A stretch of DNA of 64,000 nucleotides from a bacterium (GCA_024742475.1 JANSYI010000001.1:310001-374000); one strand, 5' to 3'; counted from the stretch's first letter, positions 9,288-18,471 are shown. Made by a program: numbers and translations. Notes: a model not told the origin generated them from the sequence alone.

Positions 9288-9730
9288 GGCGTCACCTCGC
9301 TCTTGTTGCGCTGCGCGTCGATCCACCCCTGAAGGATGACCTGAGCGGCGACCGCGTCGATCTTCTGTTTGCGTCGGGCGCGGGAGACATCGGCCTCGAG
9401 CAGCGTCCGCTCTGCGGCCGCCGTGCTGAAGCGCTCGTCCCACAGGTGGATGCCCACCGAGACACCCTGCGTCTGCATCTCGGCCTCGAGCGCCTCGACG
9501 AATCGATGCACCGCGCGTGCTCGCCGGCCGACCCGCCCATCGAGCTCCAGGGGTAGTCCCACGACGATCGCCTCCACGCCCTCCGCTCGAGCCTGACGCA
9601 CGATCTCCCGCGCATCTTGTACGTGGCCCTTTCGAGCCCACACGTCGTACGCCGTCGCAATCAGCCCCGACGCCTCGCCGAGCGCGCGGCCGATCGTCTT
9701 GGAACCGACGTCGAGGCCCAGAGACCGCAT
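9284..9730 (-). CDS. ruvX: Putative pre-16S rRNA nuclease / Holliday-junction-resolvase-like RuvX (YqgF)
   Basis: A 148-residue RNase H-like protein of typical YqgF/RuvX length. The acidic motif LDVGSKTIGRAL is at residues 5-16, VVGLPLELDG is near 58, LWDERFSTAAAERTLLEAD near 95, and KIDAVAAQVILQGW near 125. These carry the conserved catalytic Asp/Glu residues. The family processes the 5' end of 16S rRNA and has been linked to recombination. The ATG at 9730 is chosen because the recognisable fold begins there; the same frame is open for over 250 codons upstream, antisense to the kinase gene. It is translationally coupled to mltG and divergent from the kinase pair. Confidence 0.93.
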   Translation of the reverse strand: MRSLGLDVGSKTIGRALGEASGLIATAYDVWARKGHVQDAREIVRQARAEGVEAIVVGLPLELDGRVGRRARAVHRFVEALEAEMQTQGVSVGIHLWDERFSTAAAERTLLEADVSRARRKQKIDAVAAQVILQGWIDAQRNKSEVTP

Positions 9731-9817
9731 TTGCAGGGTCTTACCACGGCAGGACGGCCGCGCGCCCGAAACCGGCGGGGTTGCCCCACGAGCGCGGGTT
9801 TGCCAACGTTTCCCGCG

Positions 9818-11695
9818 TTGGATGTCGCTGAGCCCCTGATCGACGAGCCCCTCGAGACGGGCGCCGAGATCGGCAGCGGTGCGATCGCGACGGTCCACGA
9901 GGTGATCGGCGCGCGCAGCCGGGCGCGGTTCGCCGCGAAGGTCTTGCACGCTCGGCATGAGCGCGACGCCGGGGCACGGGCCCGGTTCGAGCGGGAGGCA
10001 GAGCTCTCCTGCGGCCTCGTGCACCCCAACATCGTCCGCGTCTTCGGCGTGCGCTCGGTCGCGGGCCGAACCGCGCTGGTCATGGAGTTGGTCGAGGGGC
10101 CGACGCTCGGGAGGCTGCTCGCGCGCGAGGGTCCGCTCCCGCTGGAGACCCTGATCTCCATCGCTCGCGACCTCGCGCTGGGGCTCGCCCACGCCCACGC
10201 CGCTGGCGTGATCCACCGAGACCTCAAGCCCGCCAACGTCCTGCTCGCACCCGGCAGTCCCCAGGTCGCGAAGATCGCCGACTTCGGCATGGCGCGGGCG
10301 GCCTCGTTCGCGGCCGCAGACAAGCGCGCGCTCACCGTGCTCGGCACGCCGCCGTACATGGCGCCCGAGTGCCTCGACCCCCTCGCGGTCGACCCGCGCA
10401 CCGACCTGTACGCGCTGGGCTGCATCATGTTCGAGATGGCGACCGGATCGCCGCCTTACGGTGGCAACACGCCCTACGCGGTGCTCGAGGCTCATCGCAC
10501 GGCGGAGATCCCCGCCCTGCCCCACGAGTATGGCCCCGAGCTCGACGGGCTCGTGCGGCGCCTACTCGCCAAGGCTCCCGGCGAGCGGCCCCAGGCGGCC
10601 ACGGCCGTCGCCTCGATGCTCGAGCAGCTCACCGAGACCTCACTGGTCCCCGCTCCGACATCGCTCGGCCGCGTGGGAGGCCACGAGAGCGACGGCCGGT
10701 GTGCACGCTGCGGCGCCGAAGTGCTCGCCGAGCTTCGGGTCTGCTTTCGGTGCGGCATGGTCCAGGTGTTCGTCGAACCCGGGCAGCACAGCGTGTTCGT
10801 CGTCGGCCCCGGACGCCTCTCGCACAAGTTCTCCAGCGAGCTCCGCGACGCGCTCGTCCGCTGGGTCCGCGCCAACGCGGCCGCCGGCCTCGACCCCGGA
10901 GATCTCGAGCGACGCATCCCCCGGCTCGCGTTCCCCCTCGCGGTCGGCCTGAGCGAGCGTAGCGCGCGAACCCTGGCCGACGCGCTGGCCCACCTCGGGA
11001 TTGAGGCGGATGCGCTCCGCGGAGGCGCTTCGGCTCACCCCGCGGCGCAATACACCGCGCGCGCGCTCTTTCGGCGCGGCATGACGCTCGCCGCCGCCGT
11101 CATGGCGATGCCTTCGGTGCTCAACCCCTTTCTCGGCATTCCGCTCACGATCGTCGGGGTCCTCGTCGCCCTGCCCTTCGTCTGGATGCTCGCGCGGCGC
11201 TCCGCGTTCCGACAGGCCCTGACCGTCGGCCAGCGGACGAGCACGCGCGCGCTCCCGCCAGCCATGCAGCACAAACTCGACATGCTCTACGCCACCGTGC
11301 CCACGATGAAGGAAGAGCGGCACCGCGAGGCCCTTCGCGCGGTCGTACATCGCTGCGTCGACTTTGCGCGCACGCTTCCGGCCGAGCAACGAGACGAGGT
11401 CGAGCTCGAGATGGCGCATGCGATCAACCTTGCGGCGGTCGCCGCCTGCCGCATGGATACGCTCGACGCCGAGATGGCACGCGCGGTGTTCGACCCGGCC
11501 GACCCCGAGGATCGGGCACGCATGCGGGAGCGCGACATGTGGTCCGCTCGGCTCCTCGACCTCACGGCCACGCTCGATGCCCTCGCGGCCCGGCGTGCCT
11601 CGGCACAACACCGGCACACGGACGCCTACGAAGCCGACGCGCTCGCGTCGCTGCGCGCGACTGTAGAATCACTCGAAGAGGTCCAGGCGCTTTGA
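9818..11695 (+). CDS. Ser/Thr protein kinase with zinc ribbon and membrane hairpin
   Basis: About 625 residues. The kinase domain covers about 10-280: Gly loop IGSGAIATVHEV, Lys in FAAKVL (about 41), HRDLKPANVL (about 134), DFGMA (about 154) and MAPE (about 182), so it is catalytically complete. A double-CxxC zinc ribbon (CARCGAEV ... CFRCG) lies at about 294-313. A small alpha/beta segment with LSERSARTLADALAHLGIE follows, then two close transmembrane helices (about 418-458) and a helical C-terminal domain. No ATG fits; TTG at 9818 or 9800 are the plausible starts, both downstream of the divergent ruvX start. Its stop overlaps the start of the next gene, a diverged paralogue with the same architecture. 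Confidence 0.88.
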   Translation: MDVAEPLIDEPLETGAEIGSGAIATVHEVIGARSRARFAAKVLHARHERDAGARARFEREAELSCGLVHPNIVRVFGVRSVAGRTALVMELVEGPTLGRLLAREGPLPLETLISIARDLALGLAHAHAAGVIHRDLKPANVLLAPGSPQVAKIADFGMARAASFAAADKRALTVLGTPPYMAPECLDPLAVDPRTDLYALGCIMFEMATGSPPYGGNTPYAVLEAHRTAEIPALPHEYGPELDGLVRRLLAKAPGERPQAATAVASMLEQLTETSLVPAPTSLGRVGGHESDGRCARCGAEVLAELRVCFRCGMVQVFVEPGQHSVFVVGPGRLSHKFSSELRDALVRWVRANAAAGLDPGDLERRIPRLAFPLAVGLSERSARTLADALAHLGIEADALRGGASAHPAAQYTARALFRRGMTLAAAVMAMPSVLNPFLGIPLTIVGVLVALPFVWMLARRSAFRQALTVGQRTSTRALPPAMQHKLDMLYATVPTMKEERHREALRAVVHRCVDFARTLPAEQRDEVELEMAHAINLAAVAACRMDTLDAEMARAVFDPADPEDRARMRERDMWSARLLDLTATLDALAARRASAQHRHTDAYEADALASLRATVESLEEVQAL

Positions 11696-13617
11696 CCCTC
11701 TCCTTCCTCGATCGACCCCACGACGTGCTGCAGGGGCCGGCCGATGTCGGTACCGAACAGCGGTGGTTGGTCCGCCTGGCGGACGGACGCGACGCCTTGG
11801 TCGGCCAACTCGCGCCGGACCTCGCACGCGACGAGTCGATCCGCCGCCGCTACGTTCGGGACCAGGAGCGGGTCATCCAGCTGGGCGTGCACGCGGTCGT
11901 CGAGACGGTCGCCCTCGGTCCTGCGCCCGACCCTCGCGACCCGGCAGGCGATCCACCGTGGCGCGTCCGCCTCGCCCCGGACGCCGAGTCGTTGTCCTCG
12001 ATCCTCGCGCGCGCGCCTCTGGGCCTCGAGGAGTTCACCGCGATCTTCTCGGGGTTGGCCGACGCCGTCCACGTGATTCACCAAGCGGGCGCGGTGCTCC
12101 GTGATCTCCGGCCCGAGCAGGTGCTGCGGACCCGAAGCGGCACGATCGTCCTGTGCGACATCGGGCTCGCGCGGGTGGACGTGCTGTCGAGCCACACCGC
12201 GTCGAGCCTGCTGCTGCAGGGCAGCCCCTACGCTGCCCCCGAGCAGCTCTTTCGCACCACCGTCGACCAGCGGAGCGACCTCTACAGCCTCGGAGCGCTG
12301 ATGTGGCACGGGCTCGTCGGCGCACTTCCGTTCGACGATGGGCCGGCCCTGCTGCGCGAGCGTCCACCCCTCCCCGACCCGACCACGCTTCGCGCCGACA
12401 CCCCACAGGAGCTCGCAGAACTGCTGCCCCGCCTGCTCGAAGCGGAGCCCGAGCACCGACCGCCGAGCGCATCGGAGATCACCTGGGTGCTCCGAGGAGG
12501 GCACGCGCTCGCGCTCGCCGATGGCACGGTCAACTGTCAGCACTGCGGCGCGTCCCTCCGCATGGGCCAGCGGCTGTGCATGGCCTGTGGGCGCCTCGCG
12601 GTCCGCTTCACCCACGTCCCGCTGGGGGAGCGAGGCTGGGGGCTCGACCTTCTGTCGCTCAGCGAAGACGCGCGGCGGCTCGAGTGGCTGCAGCGCTTTC
12701 TCGCCGACGTGTCACGCCACCCGATGCGCGCGCCGGAGTTCATCATCGGCAACGTCCACCTCTACGACGAGGACGAAAAGGTGGGCCGGCTCCGGCTCCC
12801 CGCGCGCTTGTACTCCGACCTCGATGAAGAGACGGCGACGTCGCTGCACGAGACCATGCGCGAGCAAGGTCTCGCGGTGCAGCTCGTACGACCCGACGCC
12901 TCGCGCCGCGCAGCGCTCGAGCTGCTCGGTGCTGGCCTCGCCGCGCCTGCCATCGTCGTCGCCTTGTCGACGTTCACCCCGGCAGCCGTCTGGGGCACGG
13001 TGACGGGACTCTTCGTGGTCGGCTTCATCGCCCTCCTGGCGCGGTTCAACAACATCACCGCCGACAAGCGCACCCCCGGCGCGTTCAGGCTCCGCGACGC
13101 GCCCGTCGCCCTGCCCGCCTCCGATCCCTACGTGGCACGCCTCGCAGGCCTGCTCGACCCTGCGCCGCCGGCCGACGTCCGAGCCATCGTCACCGATCTC
13201 GCGCTGCTCGTGCAGCGACTCGTCGACCACCGCGCCACGCTGCATGGCGGGGGCACAGCAGAGCTCGACGTCGTCACCGCCCCCATCGAGCCCCTCGTCG
13301 ACGCAGTCGAACGCGCGGCCGGGCAGCTCATCGCCTTCTCCGAGGAGCTCGACTCGCTCGACGAAGGCGCGATGGTCCGCTCGCTGGCCGCCGCCGAGGC
13401 CCGAGAGGACCCCGCGCACGTGCGCGAGCCCATCCTGCGCGGCCTCGACCAGCTTCGCGCGCTCGAAGATCAGCGAGCCGCCGTGCTGCACCGCCTGCTC
13501 GAGCTGCAAACGCTCCTACACCGCACGGTCTCCCTGGGCCTGAGCGTGCAGAACCCCGCAGCACAGCACGAGCGCGACATGCAGCGCGCGCTCGCCAGCC
13601 TCGAGCACGCCTCGTGA
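11692..13617 (+). CDS. Predicted pseudokinase with zinc ribbon and membrane hairpin
   Basis: About 641 residues, same layout as the preceding kinase: kinase-like fold (about 10-275), zinc ribbon (CQHCGASL ... CMACG, about 282-300), alpha/beta segment (DLDEETATSLHETMREQGL), two transmembrane helices (about 407-453) and a long helical C-terminus. Key residues have decayed: the VAIK Lys position reads VGQL, HRDLKPEN reads LRDLRPEQ, and DFG reads DIG. Structural parts such as SPYAAPE and RSDLYSLGALMWHGLVG remain. I infer a pseudokinase acting with or on its active neighbour. The TTG at 11692 overlaps the upstream TGA by 4 bases, implying coupled and stoichiometric translation. Confidence 0.85.
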   Translation: MTLSFLDRPHDVLQGPADVGTEQRWLVRLADGRDALVGQLAPDLARDESIRRRYVRDQERVIQLGVHAVVETVALGPAPDPRDPAGDPPWRVRLAPDAESLSSILARAPLGLEEFTAIFSGLADAVHVIHQAGAVLRDLRPEQVLRTRSGTIVLCDIGLARVDVLSSHTASSLLLQGSPYAAPEQLFRTTVDQRSDLYSLGALMWHGLVGALPFDDGPALLRERPPLPDPTTLRADTPQELAELLPRLLEAEPEHRPPSASEITWVLRGGHALALADGTVNCQHCGASLRMGQRLCMACGRLAVRFTHVPLGERGWGLDLLSLSEDARRLEWLQRFLADVSRHPMRAPEFIIGNVHLYDEDEKVGRLRLPARLYSDLDEETATSLHETMREQGLAVQLVRPDASRRAALELLGAGLAAPAIVVALSTFTPAAVWGTVTGLFVVGFIALLARFNNITADKRTPGAFRLRDAPVALPASDPYVARLAGLLDPAPPADVRAIVTDLALLVQRLVDHRATLHGGGTAELDVVTAPIEPLVDAVERAAGQLIAFSEELDSLDEGAMVRSLAAAEAREDPAHVREPILRGLDQLRALEDQRAAVLHRLLELQTLLHRTVSLGLSVQNPAAQHERDMQRALASLEHAS

Positions 13618-13626
13618 GGCCGGCCT

Positions 13627-14805
13627 TCAGAACGGAGGCGGCGGGGGAGGAGGAACGCACCGGCCTTCGCCGCCGTTCGTCGACCATTGAGCGGGATCGA
13701 AGTTGCCAAAGGCACACCCGTTGGGGTCATGGGGCGCGGTCATGATCCAGTAGTTCAGACAGCCGACCGTGTTGATGTCGGTGTCGGTGAACGACGGGAA
13801 ACCGGCGGGCACGTAGGTGCCGTCGGAGATCAGGGCTTGGAGCTGCTGGCGACAGTCGTTGGTGGTCGCGCCGGGCTCGAACAGGTCGGGGCAGAAGTCG
13901 ATCGCGAACTCGCAGTAGTTGATCTCGTTGGGGGAGGTCTGGTCGGTACACAGCTCGGTGGGGACGATGGCCCCGTGCCCACAGTGGAGGTTGTAGGCGG
14001 ACGAAGACTCCGCGCCCTCGAGGATTGCGGCCTGCTGGTGGTGGAGTCGGCATTGCACGGTGTCCCCGTAGCCGAAGTGCTGGTCGACCTGGCTCACGCC
14101 GTCCAGGACGTCGGTCCCAAAGCCGGGACACGCGGCCATGCACTCCTCCATGGCGTCCATGTCGGGGTCATCGTCGAAGTATGTCGTACCGGCTGGAGGG
14201 TAGTCTGGGTTGTCCGCCGTGCAGACGGCGACGCCCTGTCGGCAATAGACGTCGCACCAGCGCCCACACGTATCTCCACCCGAGGCGCTGGCGTTGGCGC
14301 ACGCCTCGGCTCGTGCTCCCGGCCCCGCCGCGGCTTCCGCCTCGGCGATCCAGTGCATGCGACACCCGATCGTATCGACTGCGTCGTCGTCGAAACTGCC
14401 CATCGGGACGGTCGCGAGGGGACTCTCACACCAGTCGATGCACGACGCCTCGTGGTGGAACCCCTCCATTGGACACACGTCGGCCATCTGGGCGCAGTAC
14501 GTCGTGCAGTCCGGCGTGGCCTGACTCCCAGAGCTGTCCGAGCCCGTCGAACCATCGCTGCTCCCCCCTGAGCTGCTGCTCCCCGAGCTGCCGGGGTCCA
14601 ACGAGGTCGACCCCTCGCTCGTCGTGCTCTGCGCAGACGTGGACATGCCCGTCGTGTCGTCAGCGCTCGTCTCCGCCGCCGTCGATGCGTCCGAGGTGGA
14701 CGTCTGCGCGCCAGTCGACGACGACGACCCACCGTCGGACCCCGAGTCGCACGCAAGCAGCAGGGAGGCCAACACGACTGAGACCCGTGGGAGGTGACGC
14801 ATCAT
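13627..14805 (-). CDS. Cys-rich repeat lipoprotein with Ser/Thr tether
   Basis: A 392-residue lipoprotein (lipobox LLAC near residue 19). Residues about 20-95 are almost only Ser, Thr, Gly and Asp, a flexible tether. The mature part has three loose copies of a Cys-rich unit with the pattern C-x3-C ... VC ... C ... then a hydrophobic TIGCRMHWI-like close: copy 1 DTIGCRMHW, copy 2 DTVQCRLHH, copy 3 NTVGCLNYW. It ends in a Pro-rich tail. I do not know the domain; it is probably a disulphide-rich surface module. Two adjacent ATG codons at the start are equally possible. It converges on the pseudokinase gene with 9 bases between stops. Confidence 0.75.
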   Translation of the reverse strand: MMRHLPRVSVVLASLLLACDSGSDGGSSSSTGAQTSTSDASTAAETSADDTTGMSTSAQSTTSEGSTSLDPGSSGSSSSGGSSDGSTGSDSSGSQATPDCTTYCAQMADVCPMEGFHHEASCIDWCESPLATVPMGSFDDDAVDTIGCRMHWIAEAEAAAGPGARAEACANASASGGDTCGRWCDVYCRQGVAVCTADNPDYPPAGTTYFDDDPDMDAMEECMAACPGFGTDVLDGVSQVDQHFGYGDTVQCRLHHQQAAILEGAESSSAYNLHCGHGAIVPTELCTDQTSPNEINYCEFAIDFCPDLFEPGATTNDCRQQLQALISDGTYVPAGFPSFTDTDINTVGCLNYWIMTAPHDPNGCAFGNFDPAQWSTNGGEGRCVPPPPPPPF

Positions 14806-14865
14806 GTGTTCGATCGTGCAGGAGTTCTTGCCGCGGAACCAGACCAGATCGGGACGTGGAGGCCG

Positions 14866-15873
14866 CTAGCGCTCTCCGATGACCCTCGCGAGCTCCACCT
14901 GCGCGGCGGCGAGCAGCGCGGGATCGGGCCTCAGCGGGTACTCGCGCGAAACCGCGACCGCCAGCTTTATCGCGTGGTCCCCTCGGCTTCGCGCCGCCGC
15001 AAGCACGAGCGCGCGCGAGTCGGGCAGGCTCGCGGGCGGCTCCCAGTCCACCCAGGCTCGCGAACCTCCGTGCGCGGCATGCAGCGACGCGACGGCGTGG
15101 AACACCGCCTTTCTAACGTCGAGCTGTGCCCCCTCCTCGACGTAGGGAAGCAGGGGGCGGACGGCCGCCGTGGCCGTGATTGCGTGCAGCTGGGCGAAGC
15201 CGGATCCGGTCGAGGTCAGCATGATGCGCGCCGCAATCGCGACCATCTCGGAGAGGAACCCACCGGTCGACATCGATCGCAGATCGACCTTCGCAATCGC
15301 GTGGTGAAATCGCGGCGCGCGATCGACCGCCCGCACGCGATCCATGATGAAGCCGGCGGTGGACTGCTCCTCCTCGGACAGCCCCGGCAGCGTCGCCATC
15401 GCCGTTTGCAGGTCGAGCGAGGGGTCGACCCCGACCTCGCCGGGGAGCGGCTGAAACCACGCCGCCCAGTAGCCGAGCGCGTGCGCGACCTCCTCGGCTC
15501 TGTCGTCGCTCGGTCGCCGCGTCCACCCGCGCACCGCATGGGAGAGGCGGATGAGCCCGTGCGTTGCGCCCGCCATCAAGCCGGGCAGGAGCTCGGGCAG
15601 CGCCTCTCGCACGACCGCCTCGACCGAGCGGTCCGCGATGCGGGCTCGGTAGTGCGCGATCCATCGAGCCTCCTGCCGATCCCCGAGCGCAAGAGGTCCG
15701 TCGCTGGCCTCGGGCAGGGGCTCGAGGATCTCGAGCGTTTCGTCGGTGAGCGCCTCCGCGTACTCGCCGAGCCCCGCGGTCTCGAGCGCCTCGACCACCA
15801 TCGGGCCGTGGTTGCTCATGCCGCCGTCGTACGAAGGTGCGGTCTGGTGAAAGCGTCGAAGCAGCGCGTCCAT
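14866..15873 (-). CDS. Questin oxidase-like family protein
   Basis: A 335-residue, mostly helical protein without signal peptide. The N-terminal YDGGMSNHGPMVVEAL, the central GYWAAWFQPLP and GFAQLHAITATAAVRPLLPYV, and the Ala-rich helical C-terminus fit the questin-oxidase-like family (PF14027). Fungal questin oxidase (GedK) opens an anthraquinone ring by a Baeyer-Villiger-like step; most bacterial members have no known substrate, so the reaction here is not assigned. Length is near that of bacterial members. It stands alone between two lipoprotein genes, with no biosynthetic genes nearby. Confidence 0.7.
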   Translation of the reverse strand: MDALLRRFHQTAPSYDGGMSNHGPMVVEALETAGLGEYAEALTDETLEILEPLPEASDGPLALGDRQEARWIAHYRARIADRSVEAVVREALPELLPGLMAGATHGLIRLSHAVRGWTRRPSDDRAEEVAHALGYWAAWFQPLPGEVGVDPSLDLQTAMATLPGLSEEEQSTAGFIMDRVRAVDRAPRFHHAIAKVDLRSMSTGGFLSEMVAIAARIMLTSTGSGFAQLHAITATAAVRPLLPYVEEGAQLDVRKAVFHAVASLHAAHGGSRAWVDWEPPASLPDSRALVLAAARSRGDHAIKLAVAVSREYPLRPDPALLAAAQVELARVIGER

Positions 15874-16007
15874 GCCCTCGGTATCCCACCGAAGGGCGTG
15901 CGTGTCGGCCCCTTGGGTCTGTCATCAGCACAACTCCAACGTATCGACCGCCCCCGCACGGGCACCCTGGAGCTGGAGCCAGAGTTCACGTAGTAGCCTG
16001 TGCTCAG

Positions 16008-16961
16008 ATGATGCCGCGATCGCTGCTCGCCACCCTCGCTGTCATGGCATGCGCCTCGGGATGCTTCGCCGACCCGCCGCCGGGGAGCGCGGCGGATGAG
16101 AGCAGCAGCGGCGCGGCGGAGGCCTCGGGCACCACGACCTCCGGGCCGAGCTCGAGCGACACGACCGCCGAACTCTCCGACTCGTCGGGCCTCTTCGGGA
16201 CGACCTTCGGCACCACCACCGGCCCGCTGTTCGAGACGTCGTCGGGCACGGACGCGGACGCGTCCACGACCGACGACCCGCCGCCTCCGATCTGCGGCTG
16301 CCCGGAGGATGCGCTCCTGTGCGAGGACTTCGAGACGTTCAACGCGGGCATCTTTCCCGGATGGGGCGCGACCTCCATGCCCGTGGGCATCGCGGTGCAG
16401 CAAGTCGACTCGGTATGCGAGCAGGCATTCCGCACCGAGATCGCGCCGGGCGAGAGTTTCTCGGTCCTCGGACGGTCGTTCCCCAACATCCTCCAAGACG
16501 ACACCACCGATGTCATTCGCATCACCGGAGTGATCCGAGTCGAGGCGGGTTGTGCCACGAACACGCCACACCGCCTGCTCTCCGCCCGCGCCGACGGCCC
16601 CAACCAGAGCTTCCGCTACGCGGCCGACATCGTGATCGACGGAGACACCCTCCAGCTCGCACAAGCGACCGCGGTGCTGGGGCAGACCGACTCTGCCGAT
16701 ATCGGAGATGCGGTGTTCGACATGCCGCAGAAGTTCGAGCTCATGCTGACGGGGCTTCGGTCCGGCCGAAACCCCACCGCGTCGGCCCGCGTCGGTTTTG
16801 GGTCGGTCGATAGGCCCCTGCTCGAGTTCGGTCCCGACGGCCTCGCGCTCAACCCCGTGCTCGGGCCGTTCGCGTTCGAGGACGCGTCCATGGCTGGATG
16901 TGCCGTGGAGTTCGACGACGTCGCCGTCGAGACGCTGGCGGAGCCGGCCGTCGCTCGCTAG
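16008..16961 (+). CDS. Lipoprotein with Ser/Thr tether and lectin-like beta domain
   Basis: A 317-residue predicted lipoprotein: ATG at 16008 (a second ATG follows at once), lipobox ASGC near residue 19, then about 65 residues rich in Ser, Thr, Gly and Asp. After a short CGCPEDALLCEDF segment the remainder is beta-rich, with an early FETFNAGIFPGW and closing AGCAVEFDDVAVETL. This layout resembles LamG or concanavalin-like jelly-roll domains, but I would not name a family. Expected on the cell surface. It is divergent from the questin-oxidase-like gene (134-base gap) and converges on a small membrane protein gene. Confidence 0.65.
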   Translation: MMPRSLLATLAVMACASGCFADPPPGSAADESSSGAAEASGTTTSGPSSSDTTAELSDSSGLFGTTFGTTTGPLFETSSGTDADASTTDDPPPPICGCPEDALLCEDFETFNAGIFPGWGATSMPVGIAVQQVDSVCEQAFRTEIAPGESFSVLGRSFPNILQDDTTDVIRITGVIRVEAGCATNTPHRLLSARADGPNQSFRYAADIVIDGDTLQLAQATAVLGQTDSADIGDAVFDMPQKFELMLTGLRSGRNPTASARVGFGSVDRPLLEFGPDGLALNPVLGPFAFEDASMAGCAVEFDDVAVETLAEPAVAR

Positions 16962-16971
16962 TCGCGCCGTG

Positions 16972-17325
16972 TCATCGCCGGCTGAGCAACCACGCACAAA
17001 GGGTCGCCACGATGACGACGGCTCCGGCGGTGAGCACTGACGCTCCGATCCAGTAGCAGGCCATCGCCAGCACCCCGAGCAGCTGGATGAGCGACAGCTG
17101 CAGCGTGCTGCGTTCGCGCGAGAACAAGAGGAACAACCCGCTGAGCACGATCACTGCGGCTCCGATGCCCCAGACGATCTGCTCGACCTGAATCGATCGG
17201 CCCAGCTCTTCCCACGAGGGGTCGACGATCGCCAAGCCGAGGCGCGATCCAACCTCCCACGCGATCACCTCGAGGGCGAACGCGCCCGGCAACCAGAGGA
17301 CCGCAGACTCTCGTTCGAAGGCCAA
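16972..17325 (-). CDS. Small polytopic membrane protein, unknown
   Basis: A 117-residue protein with three or four hydrophobic helices, ending in an Arg-Arg tail. The start is TTG at 17325, three bases below the stop of the upstream lipoprotein gene, so the two are probably one transcript. No family motif is recognised. The TTG start and small size lower confidence; the sustained alternation of hydrophobic helices and short charged loops supports a real protein. Confidence 0.55.
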   Translation of the reverse strand: MAFERESAVLWLPGAFALEVIAWEVGSRLGLAIVDPSWEELGRSIQVEQIVWGIGAAVIVLSGLFLLFSRERSTLQLSLIQLLGVLAMACYWIGASVLTAGAVVIVATLCAWLLSRR

Positions 17326-17328
17326 TGC

Positions 17329-18153
17329 CTAGAAATGATAGTCGAACGCGTAGGTCACACACGCATCTTCGGCCTGATCGACGCGCACCCAGACGATCAT
17401 ACTGTCGTCGTTAATCACGCTCGACCCACACAGGGCGTCGGGCACGTGGATCAGCGAGTCGGCGCAGCAGCCGGGGCGACCATCGGGCGAGGTCGTCGCC
17501 ACCGCCTGCTCCTGACAGGGAAAGTCGACGTCGTCGTCGGGGCAGTCGGCAAACTTGCAGAAGCGGACCGGGGCCGACGACACGATGGTACGGAATGGGT
17601 CGACGCTGCTGAACGCCTCGTCCGAGCCATCGTAACGGAACCAGTCGACGTCGTCGGGGCCGGTCAGCACACCCATGACGGTGCCCCCGTCGTCATCGTC
17701 GTCGCTGATCTCTCCAAGAAAGTGCGCCGTGTCTTCGGTGATGTTCTCGCCAAAATCGTCGTCGATGCACTCGATGGGCGTCGCGCAAACCTCGTCGATG
17801 CACTCGAGCCCCTCGGCGCACATCTCTTCGTCACACGCGCAGCCGAGCTCGCCGGGCGTGCAGCCGGTCGACTCTTCGCCGTCCGAGCTCGAGCTGCTGT
17901 CGTCGGCCACGCCGCTGGAAGACTCGGTGCCTGGCGCGTCGGTCGTGCTGCTCGACCCGGGGTCGGTCGCGCTGCCGGTCGAAGTGCCGTTGGTCGTGAT
18001 CCCCGTGGTCGTCACGGGCGTGCCCGACGACGAGCTCTCTGCTCCCTCGCCCGAGCTCCCGCCAGCCCCTCCAACGTCGGATTCGCCACCGCACGCGACG
18101 AGAAGAGCCCCCAAGACCACCAAGCAACCGGTCAATCGCATCCCGTCCTTCAT
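17329..18153 (-). CDS. Lipoprotein with Ser/Thr tether, pre-peptidase-like C-terminal domain
   Basis: A 274-residue lipoprotein (lipobox LVAC near residue 21) with a 75-residue Ser/Thr/Gly/Asp tether. A compact Cys-rich segment follows (CTPGELGCACDEEMCAEG, then LECIDEVC), as seen in many myxobacterial surface proteins. The remainder has TEDTAHFLGEISD, GPDDVDWFRYDGSD and a late VWVRVDQ ... CVTYAFDYHF, matching the shape of bacterial pre-peptidase C-terminal beta domains; this is an inference. The ATG at 18153 fits a normal signal; an internal ATG 12 bases later is also possible. Divergent from the 18220 gene, with 66 bases between. Confidence 0.7.
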   Translation of the reverse strand: MKDGMRLTGCLVVLGALLVACGGESDVGGAGGSSGEGAESSSSGTPVTTTGITTNGTSTGSATDPGSSSTTDAPGTESSSGVADDSSSSSDGEESTGCTPGELGCACDEEMCAEGLECIDEVCATPIECIDDDFGENITEDTAHFLGEISDDDDDGGTVMGVLTGPDDVDWFRYDGSDEAFSSVDPFRTIVSSAPVRFCKFADCPDDDVDFPCQEQAVATTSPDGRPGCCADSLIHVPDALCGSSVINDDSMIVWVRVDQAEDACVTYAFDYHF

Positions 18154-18219
18154 AGCAGAGCCGGTCCGAGCTGTGGGTAGCATTCGCGGCGTAGCCGCAA
18201 CGCAGGGTACCCTTGGCCC

Positions 18220-18471
18220 ATGATCGTCTTCGAAGTTCATCTCGTCGCCGGGAGCGAGGGCAAGGACCTGCTGAGCGCCGAGGTGCTCCAAGAGACGCAG
18301 GCTCAGGTGATGGCGCCGGCCGAAGCCAAGGCGCTGGGGTTCGAAGGCTTCCCCGAAGACACGAACCTGCGCCTCGTCGCGGTCGCCGAGAAGGATCAGC
18401 GATGGGTCGAGAAGGCGCTCGAGCGCGCGCCCGACGTCACCGGGTACCGGGCGCACACCGTCCACATGTAG
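18220..18471 (+). CDS. Small conserved-looking protein, unknown
   Basis: An 83-residue protein with an ATG start and no signal or membrane segment. Predicted alternating strand and helix: MIVFEVHLVAG, then helices rich in Ala and Glu, then NLRLVAVAEKD and a C-terminal helix. It could be a ferredoxin-like or ACT-like small fold; I recognise no family. It lies 19 bases before tag and may be co-transcribed with it. Confidence 0.5.
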   Translation: MIVFEVHLVAGSEGKDLLSAEVLQETQAQVMAPAEAKALGFEGFPEDTNLRLVAVAEKDQRWVEKALERAPDVTGYRAHTVHM

